9,733 nucleotides of DNA from Azophilus sp964638775. Its GTDB lineage: Bacteria; Pseudomonadota; Gammaproteobacteria; Pseudomonadales; Azotimanducaceae. Shown here piece by piece: positions 1 through 8,186 of the stretch. The notes below the pieces were generated by a model. It was not told the origin of the DNA. It was given only the letters and a program-made list of their open reading frames with translations, and did not search any database. Numbering within the stretch: position 1 is the stretch's first letter; every line of letters begins with the position of its first letter. The stretch lies in assembly GCA_964638775.1 (NCBI GenBank), contig CAZWZH010000241.1, forward strand, positions 1-9,733, written 5' to 3'. The position numbers and the translations under genes were made by a program.

Positions 1-838
1 GCAGGCCATGCTGTTCACCCGCCGCTTCTTCGACTACCTGCCCCCGAACAACCGGGACGGCGTGCCGCGCTGGCCCACCGACGACCCGGCGGACCGGCTG
101 GAACCGTCCCTGGACACCCTGGTGCCCGACGACGGCGAGAAGCCCTACGACATCACCGAAGTGATCCTTAAGGTCGCCGACGAGGGCGAGTTCTTCGAAC
201 TGCAGTCGGGCTATGCCCAGAACATCGTCATCGGCTTCATGCGCCTTCAGGGCTCCACCGTCGGCGTGGTGGCCAACCAGCCCATGGTGCTGGCCGGTTG
301 CCTGGACATCGACGCCTCCAAGAAGGGGGCGCGTTTCGTGCGTTTCTGCGATGCATTCAATGTCCCGATCTTCACCCTGGTCGACGTGCCGGGGTTCATG
401 CCGGGCACGGCCCAGGAATACGGCGGCATCATCAAGAACGGCGCCAAGCTCCTCTACGCCTACGCCGAGTGCACCGTACCCAAGGTCACCCTGATCACCC
501 GCAAGGCGTACGGCGGTGCCTACGACGTGATGGCTTCCAAGCACCTGCGCGGCGACGTCAACTTCGCCTGGCCGAGCGCCGAGATCGCCGTGATGGGGGC
601 GAAGGGCGCGGTGGAGATCATCTTCCGCAAGGAGAAGGACGACGGGAGCCGGATCCAGGCCCGCACCGACGAGTACCGCGACAAGTTCGCCAACCCCTTC
701 GTGGCCGCGAGCCGCGGCTACATCGACGACGTGATCGCGCCCAGCGAGACGCGCGCGCGCATCTGCCGCTCGTTCGCCATGCTGCGGGACAAGTCCCTTG
801 AGAATCCCTGGCGCAAGCACGGCAACATTCCGCTGTAG
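1..838 (+). CDS. pccB: Propionyl-CoA carboxylase beta subunit (carboxyltransferase), 5' end missing
   Basis: The carboxyltransferase half of propionyl-CoA carboxylase moves CO2 from carboxybiotin to propionyl-CoA, giving (S)-methylmalonyl-CoA in the cytoplasm. The frame is open from base 2 (Gln-Ala-Met) to TAG at 836-838, so the first in-window ATG at base 8 is internal. About 278 of the usual roughly 510 residues are present, corresponding to the C-terminal carboxyltransferase domain. Diagnostic blocks are VGVVANQPMVLAG, the VDVPGFMPGTAQEYGGIIKNGAKLLYAY region (bases about 380-470), the ITRKAYGGAYDVM block, WPSAEIAVMGAKGAVEI, and the family-typical C-terminal HGNIPL. The alpha subunit gene follows after 130 bp, and the rest of the methylmalonyl pathway is in the same window, which favours propionyl-CoA over acetyl-, methylcrotonyl- or geranyl-CoA as substrate. 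Family assignment is very secure; substrate is inferred from sequence and context. Confidence 0.94.
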   Translation, partial: QAMLFTRRFFDYLPPNNRDGVPRWPTDDPADRLEPSLDTLVPDDGEKPYDITEVILKVADEGEFFELQSGYAQNIVIGFMRLQGSTVGVVANQPMVLAGCLDIDASKKGARFVRFCDAFNVPIFTLVDVPGFMPGTAQEYGGIIKNGAKLLYAYAECTVPKVTLITRKAYGGAYDVMASKHLRGDVNFAWPSAEIAVMGAKGAVEIIFRKEKDDGSRIQARTDEYRDKFANPFVAASRGYIDDVIAPSETRARICRSFAMLRDKSLENPWRKHGNIPL

Positions 839-890
839 GCCGCACTGTTCGTGAATGAACGCAGCGACGCTGGCAGGGGTGGTGAATTCG

Positions 891-918
891 TCGGGTGGCA
901 TCGAGTGACTCGACCCGG
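891..918 (+). other. Imperfect hairpin in the pccB-pccA gap
   Basis: Bases 901-913 form a perfect odd palindrome, TCGAGT-G-ACTCGA. An outer arm CGGGT (892-896) can pair with ACCCG (913-917), giving a stem-loop with a one-sided bulge (897-901). No T-run follows, so it is not a standard intrinsic terminator. It could be an attenuating or RNA-processing structure that sets the beta to alpha ratio, a protein-binding palindrome, or chance in GC-rich DNA. The rest of the 130-bp gap shows no clear promoter. Confidence 0.3.
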
Positions 919-968
919 CAACCGGCGTCCCGTCCGGGGCGCATCCGCAACGACGATTCCGTAGGAGC

Positions 969-2954
<1,986 letters not shown>

Positions 2955-3028
2955 GCCGGGCAGGACAGCACCCTTCCTGAGCGGCGCTCCGCCCCACGGG
3001 CGCGATGCGCCCAACGAACGATCACGCG

Positions 3029-4891
3029 ATGCTGCAACTCATCGACATCACCCTGAAACGGGGCGGAAAAAAGGTTTTCGACGAGGCCGGCCTCACCGTG
3101 CACGCCGGACACACGGCGGGGGTGGTCGGCCGCAATGGCGTCGGCAAGACCACCCTCTTCGAACTTGTTCGCGGGCGTCTGTTGCCTGAAGAGGGGGAGG
3201 TACTGCGCCCGCGCAAATGGCGCCTCGCCTGGCTCGACCAGGCCGTGCAGCCAAGCCCTCGATGCGCCCTCGATTTCACCCTGGACGGCGACCGGACGCT
3301 GCGCGCGGTCGAGGGGAGGGTCGAGGCGGCCGAGCGGGCGGGAGACAACGAGGCGCTGGCACTGGCCCACCTCGAGTTTGAGGAAGCGCAGGGCTACGAC
3401 GCCGAAGCGCGCGCCGGCGAAATCCTGCACGGCCTGGGCTTCCGCGGCGAGGACTTCGGCAAGCCGCACGGCGAGTTTTCCGGCGGCTGGCGCATCCGGC
3501 TGAACCTGGCCCGCACCCTCATGTCGCCGTCGGACCTGCTGCTGCTCGACGAACCCACCAACCATCTCGATCTCGATGCCGCGCTCTGGCTTGAGACCTG
3601 GCTGAAGCGCCACCCGGGCACCCTGTTGATCATCTCTCACGACCGCGACTTCCTGGATGCGGTCTGCGACGAGATCGTGCATGTCGCCGATGGCAAGACG
3701 ACGGCCTATTCGGGCGGCTATTCCTCCTTCGAACGGCAGCGCGCCGAGGCGCTGGAGCGGCAGGCGGCGAAGCATGCGAAACAGCAGCTCGAGATCCGGC
3801 ACATGCAGAGTTTCATCGACCGGTTCCGGGCCAAGGCCAAGAAGGCGAGGATAGCCCAGAGCCGCCTGAAGGCGCTCGAGCGCATGGAGCTTGTCGCCCC
3901 AGTACACGCGCGCTCGCCGTACCGGTTCGCATTCCCGAATCCGAAGCGGGTTTCGAACCCGACTCTCTCCCTGGACGAGGCCACCCTGGGCTACCCGGGC
4001 ACAGCAGTGCTGCGCGACCTGACGTTGCGTATCTATCCCGGCGACCGGATCGGCATTCTCGGGGTCAACGGCGCCGGCAAGACGACGCTCCTGAAAGCGC
4101 TGGCAGATGAGATCGAACCCCTTGCCGGCGCCTTGACACGCGGCCGCCACAGCGGTGTCGGTTACTTCGCCCAGCACCAGATGGAGTCCCTCCGGGGAGA
4201 CGGCAACGCGCTGGCGTCACTTCATGCAGCGCCGGGCGAGCCCCTTGGTGAACAACAGGCGCGCGACTACCTGGGCCGCTGGGGATTCGGCGGCGAGATG
4301 GTGGAGCGCCCGATTTCCACCTTCTCCGGCGGCGAAAAGGCCCGGCTCGTCCTGGCCCTGATCGCCCGCACCCGCCCGGCGTTGCTGCTGCTGGACGAGC
4401 CCACCAACCACCTCGACATCGAGATGCGCGAGGCGCTCGCCCTCGCCCTGCAGGACTACGACGGCGCCCTGGTGCTCGTCTCCCACGACAGGCATCTCCT
4501 GCGCCAGTGCACGGACACCCTCTGGCTGGTCGCCCAGGGCCGCGTCGAACCGTTTCCCGATGGCCTCGATGCCTACACGGAAGTCAGCCTCGGCCGCCAG
4601 GACCGACCCGTGCGCCACGAGCGGAAGAACCGGCGTCGCCAATCGGCGGCGCACCGGGAGGCGATCAAGCCGCTGATGAAGAAAAGGGCCCGGCTCGAGC
4701 GCGCAATCGAAGCGTTCACCGAGGAACTCGATGAACTCTCCACAGTGCTCTCGAACAGCGCGACCTACGATCACGCATCAACGGAACAGATCTCGGAGCT
4801 GCTCGCTCGCCAGGGCCGGCTCAGGAAACGCCTCGCACAAACGGAAGCCGAGTGGCTGGAAATACAGGAACGCATCGAGGATGCTGGCTGA
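3029..4891 (+). CDS. yheS: ABC-F family ATPase, YheS type
   Basis: Soluble protein with two fused ABC ATPase domains and no membrane segments, typical of ABC-F proteins that act on ribosomes. Numbering from the upstream ATG at 3005 (628 residues): Walker A GRNGVGKTT at 42-50, signature FSGGW at 158-162, Walker B LLLLDEP at 178-184 followed by TNHLD, switch His in SHDRDFLD; basic linker about 236-310 containing QSFIDRFRAKAKKA; second Walker A GVNGAGKTT at 353-361, signature FSGGEK at 440-445, Walker B with LLLDEPTNHLD at 461-471; charged coiled-coil tail about 540-628. The sequence resembles E. coli YheS throughout (WLDQ, ALDFTLDGDR, SGGYSSFE, GYFAQHQMESLR), so it is more likely YheS than EttA, Uup or a resistance protein. 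I start it at residue 9 (ATG 3029), where YheS homologues begin; the ATG at 3005 adds eight unconserved residues. Neither start has a strong ribosome binding site. It lies 74 bp after pccA and may be co-transcribed, but no functional link is evident. Confidence 0.92.
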   Translation: MLQLIDITLKRGGKKVFDEAGLTVHAGHTAGVVGRNGVGKTTLFELVRGRLLPEEGEVLRPRKWRLAWLDQAVQPSPRCALDFTLDGDRTLRAVEGRVEAAERAGDNEALALAHLEFEEAQGYDAEARAGEILHGLGFRGEDFGKPHGEFSGGWRIRLNLARTLMSPSDLLLLDEPTNHLDLDAALWLETWLKRHPGTLLIISHDRDFLDAVCDEIVHVADGKTTAYSGGYSSFERQRAEALERQAAKHAKQQLEIRHMQSFIDRFRAKAKKARIAQSRLKALERMELVAPVHARSPYRFAFPNPKRVSNPTLSLDEATLGYPGTAVLRDLTLRIYPGDRIGILGVNGAGKTTLLKALADEIEPLAGALTRGRHSGVGYFAQHQMESLRGDGNALASLHAAPGEPLGEQQARDYLGRWGFGGEMVERPISTFSGGEKARLVLALIARTRPALLLLDEPTNHLDIEMREALALALQDYDGALVLVSHDRHLLRQCTDTLWLVAQGRVEPFPDGLDAYTEVSLGRQDRPVRHERKNRRRQSAAHREAIKPLMKKRARLERAIEAFTEELDELSTVLSNSATYDHASTEQISELLARQGRLRKRLAQTEAEWLEIQERIEDAG

Positions 4892-4983
4892 CAGCCCCGA
4901 TACAAGTCGCGAACCCTGCGCGCCGGGACGAGGACGGGCAAGGAACAGACGACCGCTGGGAAAGAGTAGGTGTGCGGTGCGGG

Positions 4984-5038
4984 GTCGCCACCGGTCGGGC
5001 GCAGCCCGAGCCGAAGCATCGCTTCGGCAGGTGGCAAC
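4984..5038. repeat. Branched inverted-repeat structure with two internal hairpins
   Basis: An outer pair of arms, GTCGCCACC (4984-4992) and GGTGGCAAC (5030-5038), is complementary at 8 of 9 positions. It encloses two back-to-back perfect hairpins: TCGGGC-GCA-GCCCGA (4995-5009) and GCCGAAGC-ATC-GCTTCGGC (5010-5028). The result is a three-way-junction fold with almost every base paired. The layout resembles REP-like or other short palindromic intergenic elements, but family membership cannot be shown from one copy. Confidence 0.55.
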
Positions 5039-5060
5039 GCCCCGCAACTGGTTGCGGGGC
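5039..5060. repeat. Perfect 10-bp inverted repeat
   Basis: GCCCCGCAAC (5039-5048) is followed by TG and then its exact complement GTTGCGGGGC (5051-5060). It abuts the branched structure at 4984-5038 with no spacer. A hairpin here would be very stable in RNA read from either strand, but the next bases (CGGGTGTCG) contain no T-run, so a Rho-independent terminator is not supported. It could still act as a 3'-end stabiliser or bidirectional barrier between the convergent genes. Confidence 0.6.
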
Positions 5061-5163
5061 CGGGTGTCGAACAATCTGCGCCCTCGAATTCCACGACAAC
5101 GCGTCCGCTTGGCGTGCCGGATACCCGTACCGCATACCTGCTCTCGGTGCCCGATCGAAGCGA

Positions 5164-5205
5164 CTTATTGGTACGTTCATTACAAAATTATAGTTAAATC
5201 AATCG
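5164..5205. other. AT-rich patch in the convergent gap
   Basis: About 50 bases around this interval contain only about 30 percent G+C (15 of 50 counted for 5161-5210), against the strongly GC-rich surroundings. It contains short runs such as ACAAAATTATAG. Promoter-like hexamers can be picked out on the plus strand, but no plus-strand gene follows. It may mark a junction of acquired DNA or a relict regulatory region. Confidence 0.45.
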
Positions 5206-5240
5206 CTTGAGAAACTCGTCCATGAAAGGTGACCCTGGCG

Positions 5241-6926
5241 CTAATTCGACCAGTAGGCATAGGTGTCGCCCGCTTCGTCGGGCTGGCTCAGGTCGCGGTC
5301 GACGTTGAGGGGCGATTCGATCATCGACGGCCAGATGGGCTGCGCCTGTTCGGCGTTGTGGGCGTCCAGCGCCGCTCGTAACTCGTTGAGCACGCCGGGC
5401 AACTGCGCCGACAGGTCGTGGCGCTCTTCAGGGTCCGTCTCGATGTCGAACAGCCATTGCCGCCGCTCGCCCTCGGAAGGTTCGCTTACCGTGAGCTTGT
5501 AGCGCCCCTGCCGCACGCTGCCCGCGGCGCCGCTGCGCCAGAAGAGCCGCTGGTGGGGCGCGCCCTCGGCTCTGGCCAGGATGTAGTCGTGCAGGTCGAC
5601 GCCGTCGATCCGGCGGTCGTCAGGCAGCGAAGCACCGGCCGCGCCCGCGGCGGTGGCATACAGGTCGAAATGGTGCACGGGCGGCGTGAAGACCAGTCCG
5701 GGGGGGAAGGCGCGCGGCCACTTCACGAAGTAGGGCACCCGGATGCCGCCCTCGAACAGGGACATCTTCCAGCCCCGGAACGGGCGGTTGACGTCCGGCA
5801 GCCCGATGTAGCCGGCGCCGCCGTTGTCGGAGGTGAACATCACCAGGGTGTTCTCCTCCAGGCCGTTGGCGCGCAGGGCATCGAGCACCCGTCCGACGCC
5901 GCGGTCCAGCGCCCGCACCATGGCCCCGTAGACCCGCTCCCGGTGCAGTTCGATTCCGGCAAGCGCATCGTAGTCTTCCCGCGCCGCCTGCAGCGGCGTG
6001 TGCGGGGCCCAGTGGGCGAGATACAGGAAGAACGGCCGGTTGCGGTTCGCCTCGATGACCTTGACGGCTTCGTCGGTGTAGTAGTCGGTCAGGTAACGTG
6101 GCGGCTCGAACGCCGGGCCGTCGTTGAAGGAGGCCGCAAAACGCAGCGCGCGCCACAGAAACAGGTCGATCGGGTCGAATTCCTGGCGCGCCTGGATGAC
6201 CTCCGGGTCGTCCGCCCGTCCGTACAGTCCGCTCGCCATCAACAGGCTCTCATTGAATCCCTGATCCAGCGCTCTCATTCCCGCGGCTCGCCCCAGGTGC
6301 CACTTGCCGATGTGCACGGTGTGATAGCCGCGGTTCCGCAACAGCTCGGCCAGGGTGATTTCCTCCGGCGGCATGCCCATGTCCACGTAGGGTATGGCCG
6401 CAGCGTCTTCGTGGAAGTACATCGGCGGCATGGCGCGGTCGCTCGCATTCCGCATCATGCGCATCATGGGCATCATCGACGGCGGGGTGGGGGTGAACTC
6501 GAAGCCGAAGCGGGTGCTGTAGCGCCCGGACATCAACGCCGCCCGGGACGGCGCGCAGGTGGCATTGGCGGCATAGCCCTGGATGAAGTTCACCCCGTCA
6601 CGGGCGATCGAGTCGATATGCGGCGTGGCGACCGCGCCACCGCCGATGCCGCCGCCGCTGAAGCTGAGGTCGTTCCATCCCAGGTCGTCCGCCAGGATGA
6701 GCACGATGTTTGGCGGACGGTCCCCGGCTTCCGCCTCGGCATCGGACGGGCCGGCTTCCCAGACGATTTCCCGGGTCGGCTCGACCGGCTGTGCGCGTCC
6801 TGCCTGGTACTCGATGGCGGCGAGCATCAACTCGATGCGAAAGGCCCACAGCAGCAGACACAGCGCGGCAACCACGCCGACGACGATGACCCAGACCCTG
6901 AAACTCCCGGTTTTCATGCCTTTCAC
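5241..6926 (-). CDS. Membrane-anchored arylsulfatase-type sulfatase (formylglycine class)
   Basis: A 561-residue type I sulfatase, predicted to hydrolyse a sulfate ester outside the cytoplasmic membrane. Residues about 10-29 (VWVIVVGVVAALCLLLWAF) form one hydrophobic segment after a basic start, read as an uncleaved anchor or signal. The sulfatase fold runs from about 72: metal-binding Asp pair in LILADDLGW (Asp80, Asp81), CAPSR at 124-128 whose Cys124 is the expected formylglycine residue, GKWHLG at 207-212, HTPL near 309, TSDNGG at 365-370 (Asp367, Asn368 metal ligands) and RGWK at 384-387. A Met-rich insert (MMPMMRMM, 151-158; bases 6453-6476) is unusual. Substrate is not predictable from this; carbohydrate and aryl or steroid sulfates are all possible. 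Start is GTG at 6926 with GGAAG two bases upstream; ATG at 6917 (residue 4) has the same GGAAG 11 bases upstream and is a real alternative. No formylglycine-generating enzyme gene is in the window. It lies 48 bp after vapC on the same strand. Confidence 0.93.
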   Translation of the reverse strand: MKGMKTGSFRVWVIVVGVVAALCLLLWAFRIELMLAAIEYQAGRAQPVEPTREIVWEAGPSDAEAEAGDRPPNIVLILADDLGWNDLSFSGGGIGGGAVATPHIDSIARDGVNFIQGYAANATCAPSRAALMSGRYSTRFGFEFTPTPPSMMPMMRMMRNASDRAMPPMYFHEDAAAIPYVDMGMPPEEITLAELLRNRGYHTVHIGKWHLGRAAGMRALDQGFNESLLMASGLYGRADDPEVIQARQEFDPIDLFLWRALRFAASFNDGPAFEPPRYLTDYYTDEAVKVIEANRNRPFFLYLAHWAPHTPLQAAREDYDALAGIELHRERVYGAMVRALDRGVGRVLDALRANGLEENTLVMFTSDNGGAGYIGLPDVNRPFRGWKMSLFEGGIRVPYFVKWPRAFPPGLVFTPPVHHFDLYATAAGAAGASLPDDRRIDGVDLHDYILARAEGAPHQRLFWRSGAAGSVRQGRYKLTVSEPSEGERRQWLFDIETDPEERHDLSAQLPGVLNELRAALDAHNAEQAQPIWPSMIESPLNVDRDLSQPDEAGDTYAYWSN

Positions 6927-6974
6927 TACTTCCGGCTAGTCGAATGATAGCCGCCTCCGTGACCGAGATGCCCG

Positions 6975-7391
6975 TCAATCGCGTGTGTGCCAATTCTCCA
7001 CGGTCAGTTCGGATACCCTGGAAAAGTGCCGTTGATTGTTGGTGACGAGAACACAGTCAAGGCTCGCCGCGTGTGCAGCGATCATTGCATCGTTACGCCC
7101 TATCGGATCGCCACTGTCGAGCAACTTTGCCTGCAGCGAAGCGAATCTGTCCGCAGCGGCCTTGTCCCAAGCCGCGATGCGGCTGAGTCGGTCGCAGAAA
7201 CTGCCGATCGTCGAGTGGTGTCTCGAAGGGTTCGACGAGCGCTCTGCGCCCAGACGCAGTTCAGCGTAGGTTATGGACGATACACAGATTTCGGCCCCGG
7301 AACGGGCCTGGGTCTGAAAGGTTGCGAGGAGGCGGGGGTCGCGCTTGCGAATGATGTAGCTGCTGATATCCGTATCCAGCATGTAGTGCAT
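6975..7391 (-). CDS. vapC: VapC-type PIN-domain ribonuclease toxin
   Basis: A 138-residue PIN-domain protein, the toxin of a type II toxin-antitoxin pair; VapC enzymes cleave RNA, commonly tRNA or rRNA, with Mg2+. The N-terminal YMLDTDISSYIIR gives the first catalytic Asp (Asp6, with Asp8 close by), SSITYAELRLGA gives Glu44, GRNDAMIAAHA gives Asp101, and the C-terminal LVTNNQRHFSRV is the classic closing motif with Asn118. All acidic active-site positions are present and the length is normal, so the toxin looks intact. Its ATG (7389-7391) overlaps the TGA of vapB by one base, the usual arrangement for translational coupling. The RNA target cannot be told from the sequence. Confidence 0.93.
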   Translation of the reverse strand: MHYMLDTDISSYIIRKRDPRLLATFQTQARSGAEICVSSITYAELRLGAERSSNPSRHHSTIGSFCDRLSRIAAWDKAAADRFASLQAKLLDSGDPIGRNDAMIAAHAASLDCVLVTNNQRHFSRVSELTVENWHTRD

Positions 7392-7624
7392 CAGAATTCA
7401 ACGTTGCCATCATCCATGAGATTGGGACGCTCGGACAGAAAGTCGTCGTCTACGGGCGGAGCCTCGTCCGCAAGGGATTCCCAACTCTTGCGGGCCGGCA
7501 CCAGGATCAAGGCATCACCTTCCTTGTGCAGGACGACTTCGCTTACGCCCTCGAATCGATAGGCCTTTGGAATCCGGACAGCCTGGCTGCGGCCGTTGGT
7601 GAAGAGCTTGACCGTGGTTTCCAT
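7391..7624 (-). CDS. vapB: VapB-type AbrB-fold antitoxin
   Basis: A 77-residue antitoxin upstream of vapC. Residues 1-45 form a SpoVT/AbrB-like swapped-hairpin DNA-binding domain, with the diagnostic KLFTNGRSQAVRIPKAYRF block and the strand pair VSEVVLHKEGDALILVP. The C-terminal part, rich in acidic residues (APPVDDDFLSERPNLMDD), matches the flexible tail by which such antitoxins cover the VapC active site. Family knowledge predicts that VapB alone or with VapC represses its own promoter. The start ATG at 7622-7624 has GAGG eight bases upstream (complement of 7632-7635), and this ribosome binding site lies inside a 24-bp repeat that may be the operator. Confidence 0.92.
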   Translation of the reverse strand: METTVKLFTNGRSQAVRIPKAYRFEGVSEVVLHKEGDALILVPARKSWESLADEAPPVDDDFLSERPNLMDDGNVEF

Positions 7625-7628
7625 CGAG

Positions 7629-7652
7629 ATGCCTCGGAGCCAGCTTGAAACA
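7629..7652. promoter_or_regulatory. Direct-repeat copy 1, over the vapB ribosome binding site; possible operator
   Basis: This 24-bp unit, which on the plus strand starts ATGCCTCGGAGCCAGC, matches 7674-7697 at 20 of 24 positions. It covers the vapB GAGG ribosome binding site and ends five bases before the vapB start codon. Binding here would block both transcription and translation initiation of vapBC. Operator function is inferred from position and repetition only. Confidence 0.45.
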
Positions 7653-7655
7653 ATG

Positions 7656-7674
7656 TATGTATATCACAGACATA
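7656..7674. promoter_or_regulatory. AT-rich spacer with short inverted repeat; possible vapBC promoter -10 region
   Basis: Between the two repeat copies lies an AT-rich spacer holding TATGT (7656-7660) and its complement ACATA (7670-7674). On the minus strand it contains TATACA (complement of 7658-7663), a plausible -10 element for vapBC. The corresponding -35 position (about 7681-7686, GGCTTC on the minus strand) is poor, so the promoter call is weak. Confidence 0.3.
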
Positions 7675-7697
7675 TGCCGCGAAGCCAGCGCGAAACA
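7674..7697. promoter_or_regulatory. Direct-repeat copy 2 upstream of vapB; possible operator
   Basis: Second copy of the 24-bp unit, on the plus strand starting ATGCCGCGAAGCCAGC, exactly 45 bp from copy 1 and in the same orientation. It would overlap the -35 region of the candidate vapBC promoter. Similarity stops sharply at both ends of the 24 bp, so it is not a longer tandem duplication. Confidence 0.45.
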
Positions 7698-7702
7698 GCA
7701 GT

Positions 7703-7720
7703 GTCTGGGTTGGCCCAGGC
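7703..7720 (-). terminator. Weak hairpin just after the epimerase stop codon
   Basis: CTGGG (7705-7709) and CCCAG (7714-7718) pair around the loop TTGG, with 7703/7720 and a wobble at 7704/7719 extending the stem. On the minus strand the hairpin begins directly after the TGA of the epimerase gene (7721-7723). The following bases (ACTGCTGTTTC) have only a three-base T-run, so at best this is a weak terminator for the mutase-epimerase unit. Confidence 0.35.
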
Positions 7721-8128
7721 TCAGGCCACCTCTTCCAGCTCGATCAGCGTGCCGCAGAAATCCTTGGGATGCAGGAACACCACCGGCAGGCCGTGCGCGC
7801 CGGTCCTGGGCTTGCCGTCGCCCAGTACGCGGGCGCCCTGGTTTTCGAGATGTTCGATTGCGGCGTGGATGTCCTGTACCTCGTAGCAGACGTGGTGCAT
7901 GCCGCCGCTGGGACTATTGGCGAGGAAGTTGGCGACCGGCGAGTTCTCGCCCAGGGGGTGCAGCAACTCGATCTTACTGTTCGGCAGTTCCACGAAAACC
8001 GTCGTGACGCCGTGGTCCGGCAGCGGCACGGGGTCGGAGACGGTCGCACCCAGGCTTTGCTCATAGAGCCCGGCCGCGGCGGCGAGGTCGGGGACGACGA
8101 TGGCTACGTGGTTCAGTCTTCCGATCAT
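7721..8128 (-). CDS. mce: Methylmalonyl-CoA epimerase
   Basis: A 135-residue VOC-fold metalloenzyme that interconverts (S)- and (R)-methylmalonyl-CoA, linking propionyl-CoA carboxylase to the mutase. It shows the two repeated beta-alpha modules of the fold. Likely metal ligands are His7 (in LNHVAIVV), Glu54 (in SKIELL), His78 or His79 (in GMHHVCYEV) and Glu130 (in TLIELEE). The motifs GENSPVANFL, GGMHHVCYEV and LHPKDFCGTLIELEE are typical of this family rather than of glyoxalase I. Length is normal for the family. A good ribosome binding site (AAGGA about nine bases upstream) supports the ATG at 8126-8128. It starts 58 bp after the mutase stop on the same strand, consistent with one transcript. 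Confidence 0.95.
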   Translation of the reverse strand: MIGRLNHVAIVVPDLAAAAGLYEQSLGATVSDPVPLPDHGVTTVFVELPNSKIELLHPLGENSPVANFLANSPSGGMHHVCYEVQDIHAAIEHLENQGARVLGDGKPRTGAHGLPVVFLHPKDFCGTLIELEEVA

Positions 8129-8186
8129 CGCGGATTTCCTTCCAATTGGTTGGGTTCGGGGTGCGGAGCGGTAAGGTGCGCGCGGC

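Larger units (their letters stand above)
4892..5240. other. Gene-free gap between convergent genes
   Basis: This 349-bp stretch separates the 3' ends of the ABC-F and sulfatase genes. I see no credible gene: open frames here overlap the ABC-F gene in another frame or have the Arg/Pro/Ser-rich composition of antisense GC-rich DNA. It holds a dense set of inverted repeats (about 4984-5060) and then a short AT-rich patch (about 5164-5205). No hairpin followed by a T-run was found on either strand, so the mode of termination for the two converging genes is not evident. Confidence 0.7.

Noticed and set aside
5039..5060. Intrinsic terminator for the ABC-F gene
   Set aside because: The stem is perfect and GC-rich, but no T-run follows on either strand, and it lies about 150 bases after the stop codon. 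Kept as an inverted repeat instead.
4981..5100. tRNA or other known RNA gene in the hairpin block
   Set aside because: The stems do not form a seven-base acceptor with correctly placed D, anticodon and T arms, and no T-loop consensus follows at the right distance.
5168..5194. Plus-strand promoter (TTGGTA, 15-base spacer, TATAGT)
   Set aside because: Spacing is short, the -35 is poor and no plus-strand gene lies downstream; the match probably reflects the AT-rich patch.
4731..5210. Plus-strand open frame running out of the ABC-F gene into the gap
   Set aside because: Its first third is the ABC-F gene read in another frame, the rest crosses the hairpin block, and composition is Arg/Ser/Pro-rich. 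No ribosome binding site or conserved feature.
5418..6947. Plus-strand open frame (509 codons) opposite the sulfatase gene
   Set aside because: The minus-strand frame carries all sulfatase motifs. The plus-strand product is low-complexity Arg/Gly/Val/His-rich sequence without a family resemblance.
5204..7651. Short matching strings GCTTGAGAAAC (near 5205) and GCTTGAAAC (near 7643) as attachment-site direct repeats of an island
   Set aside because: The match is only about nine bases with a gap, and there is no integrase or tRNA target. Chance is a sufficient explanation.
7629..7697. CRISPR array or longer tandem repeat
   Set aside because: Only two imperfect copies exist, the spacer is 21 bases, and no cas gene is present. 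A regulatory repeat at the vapB promoter fits better.
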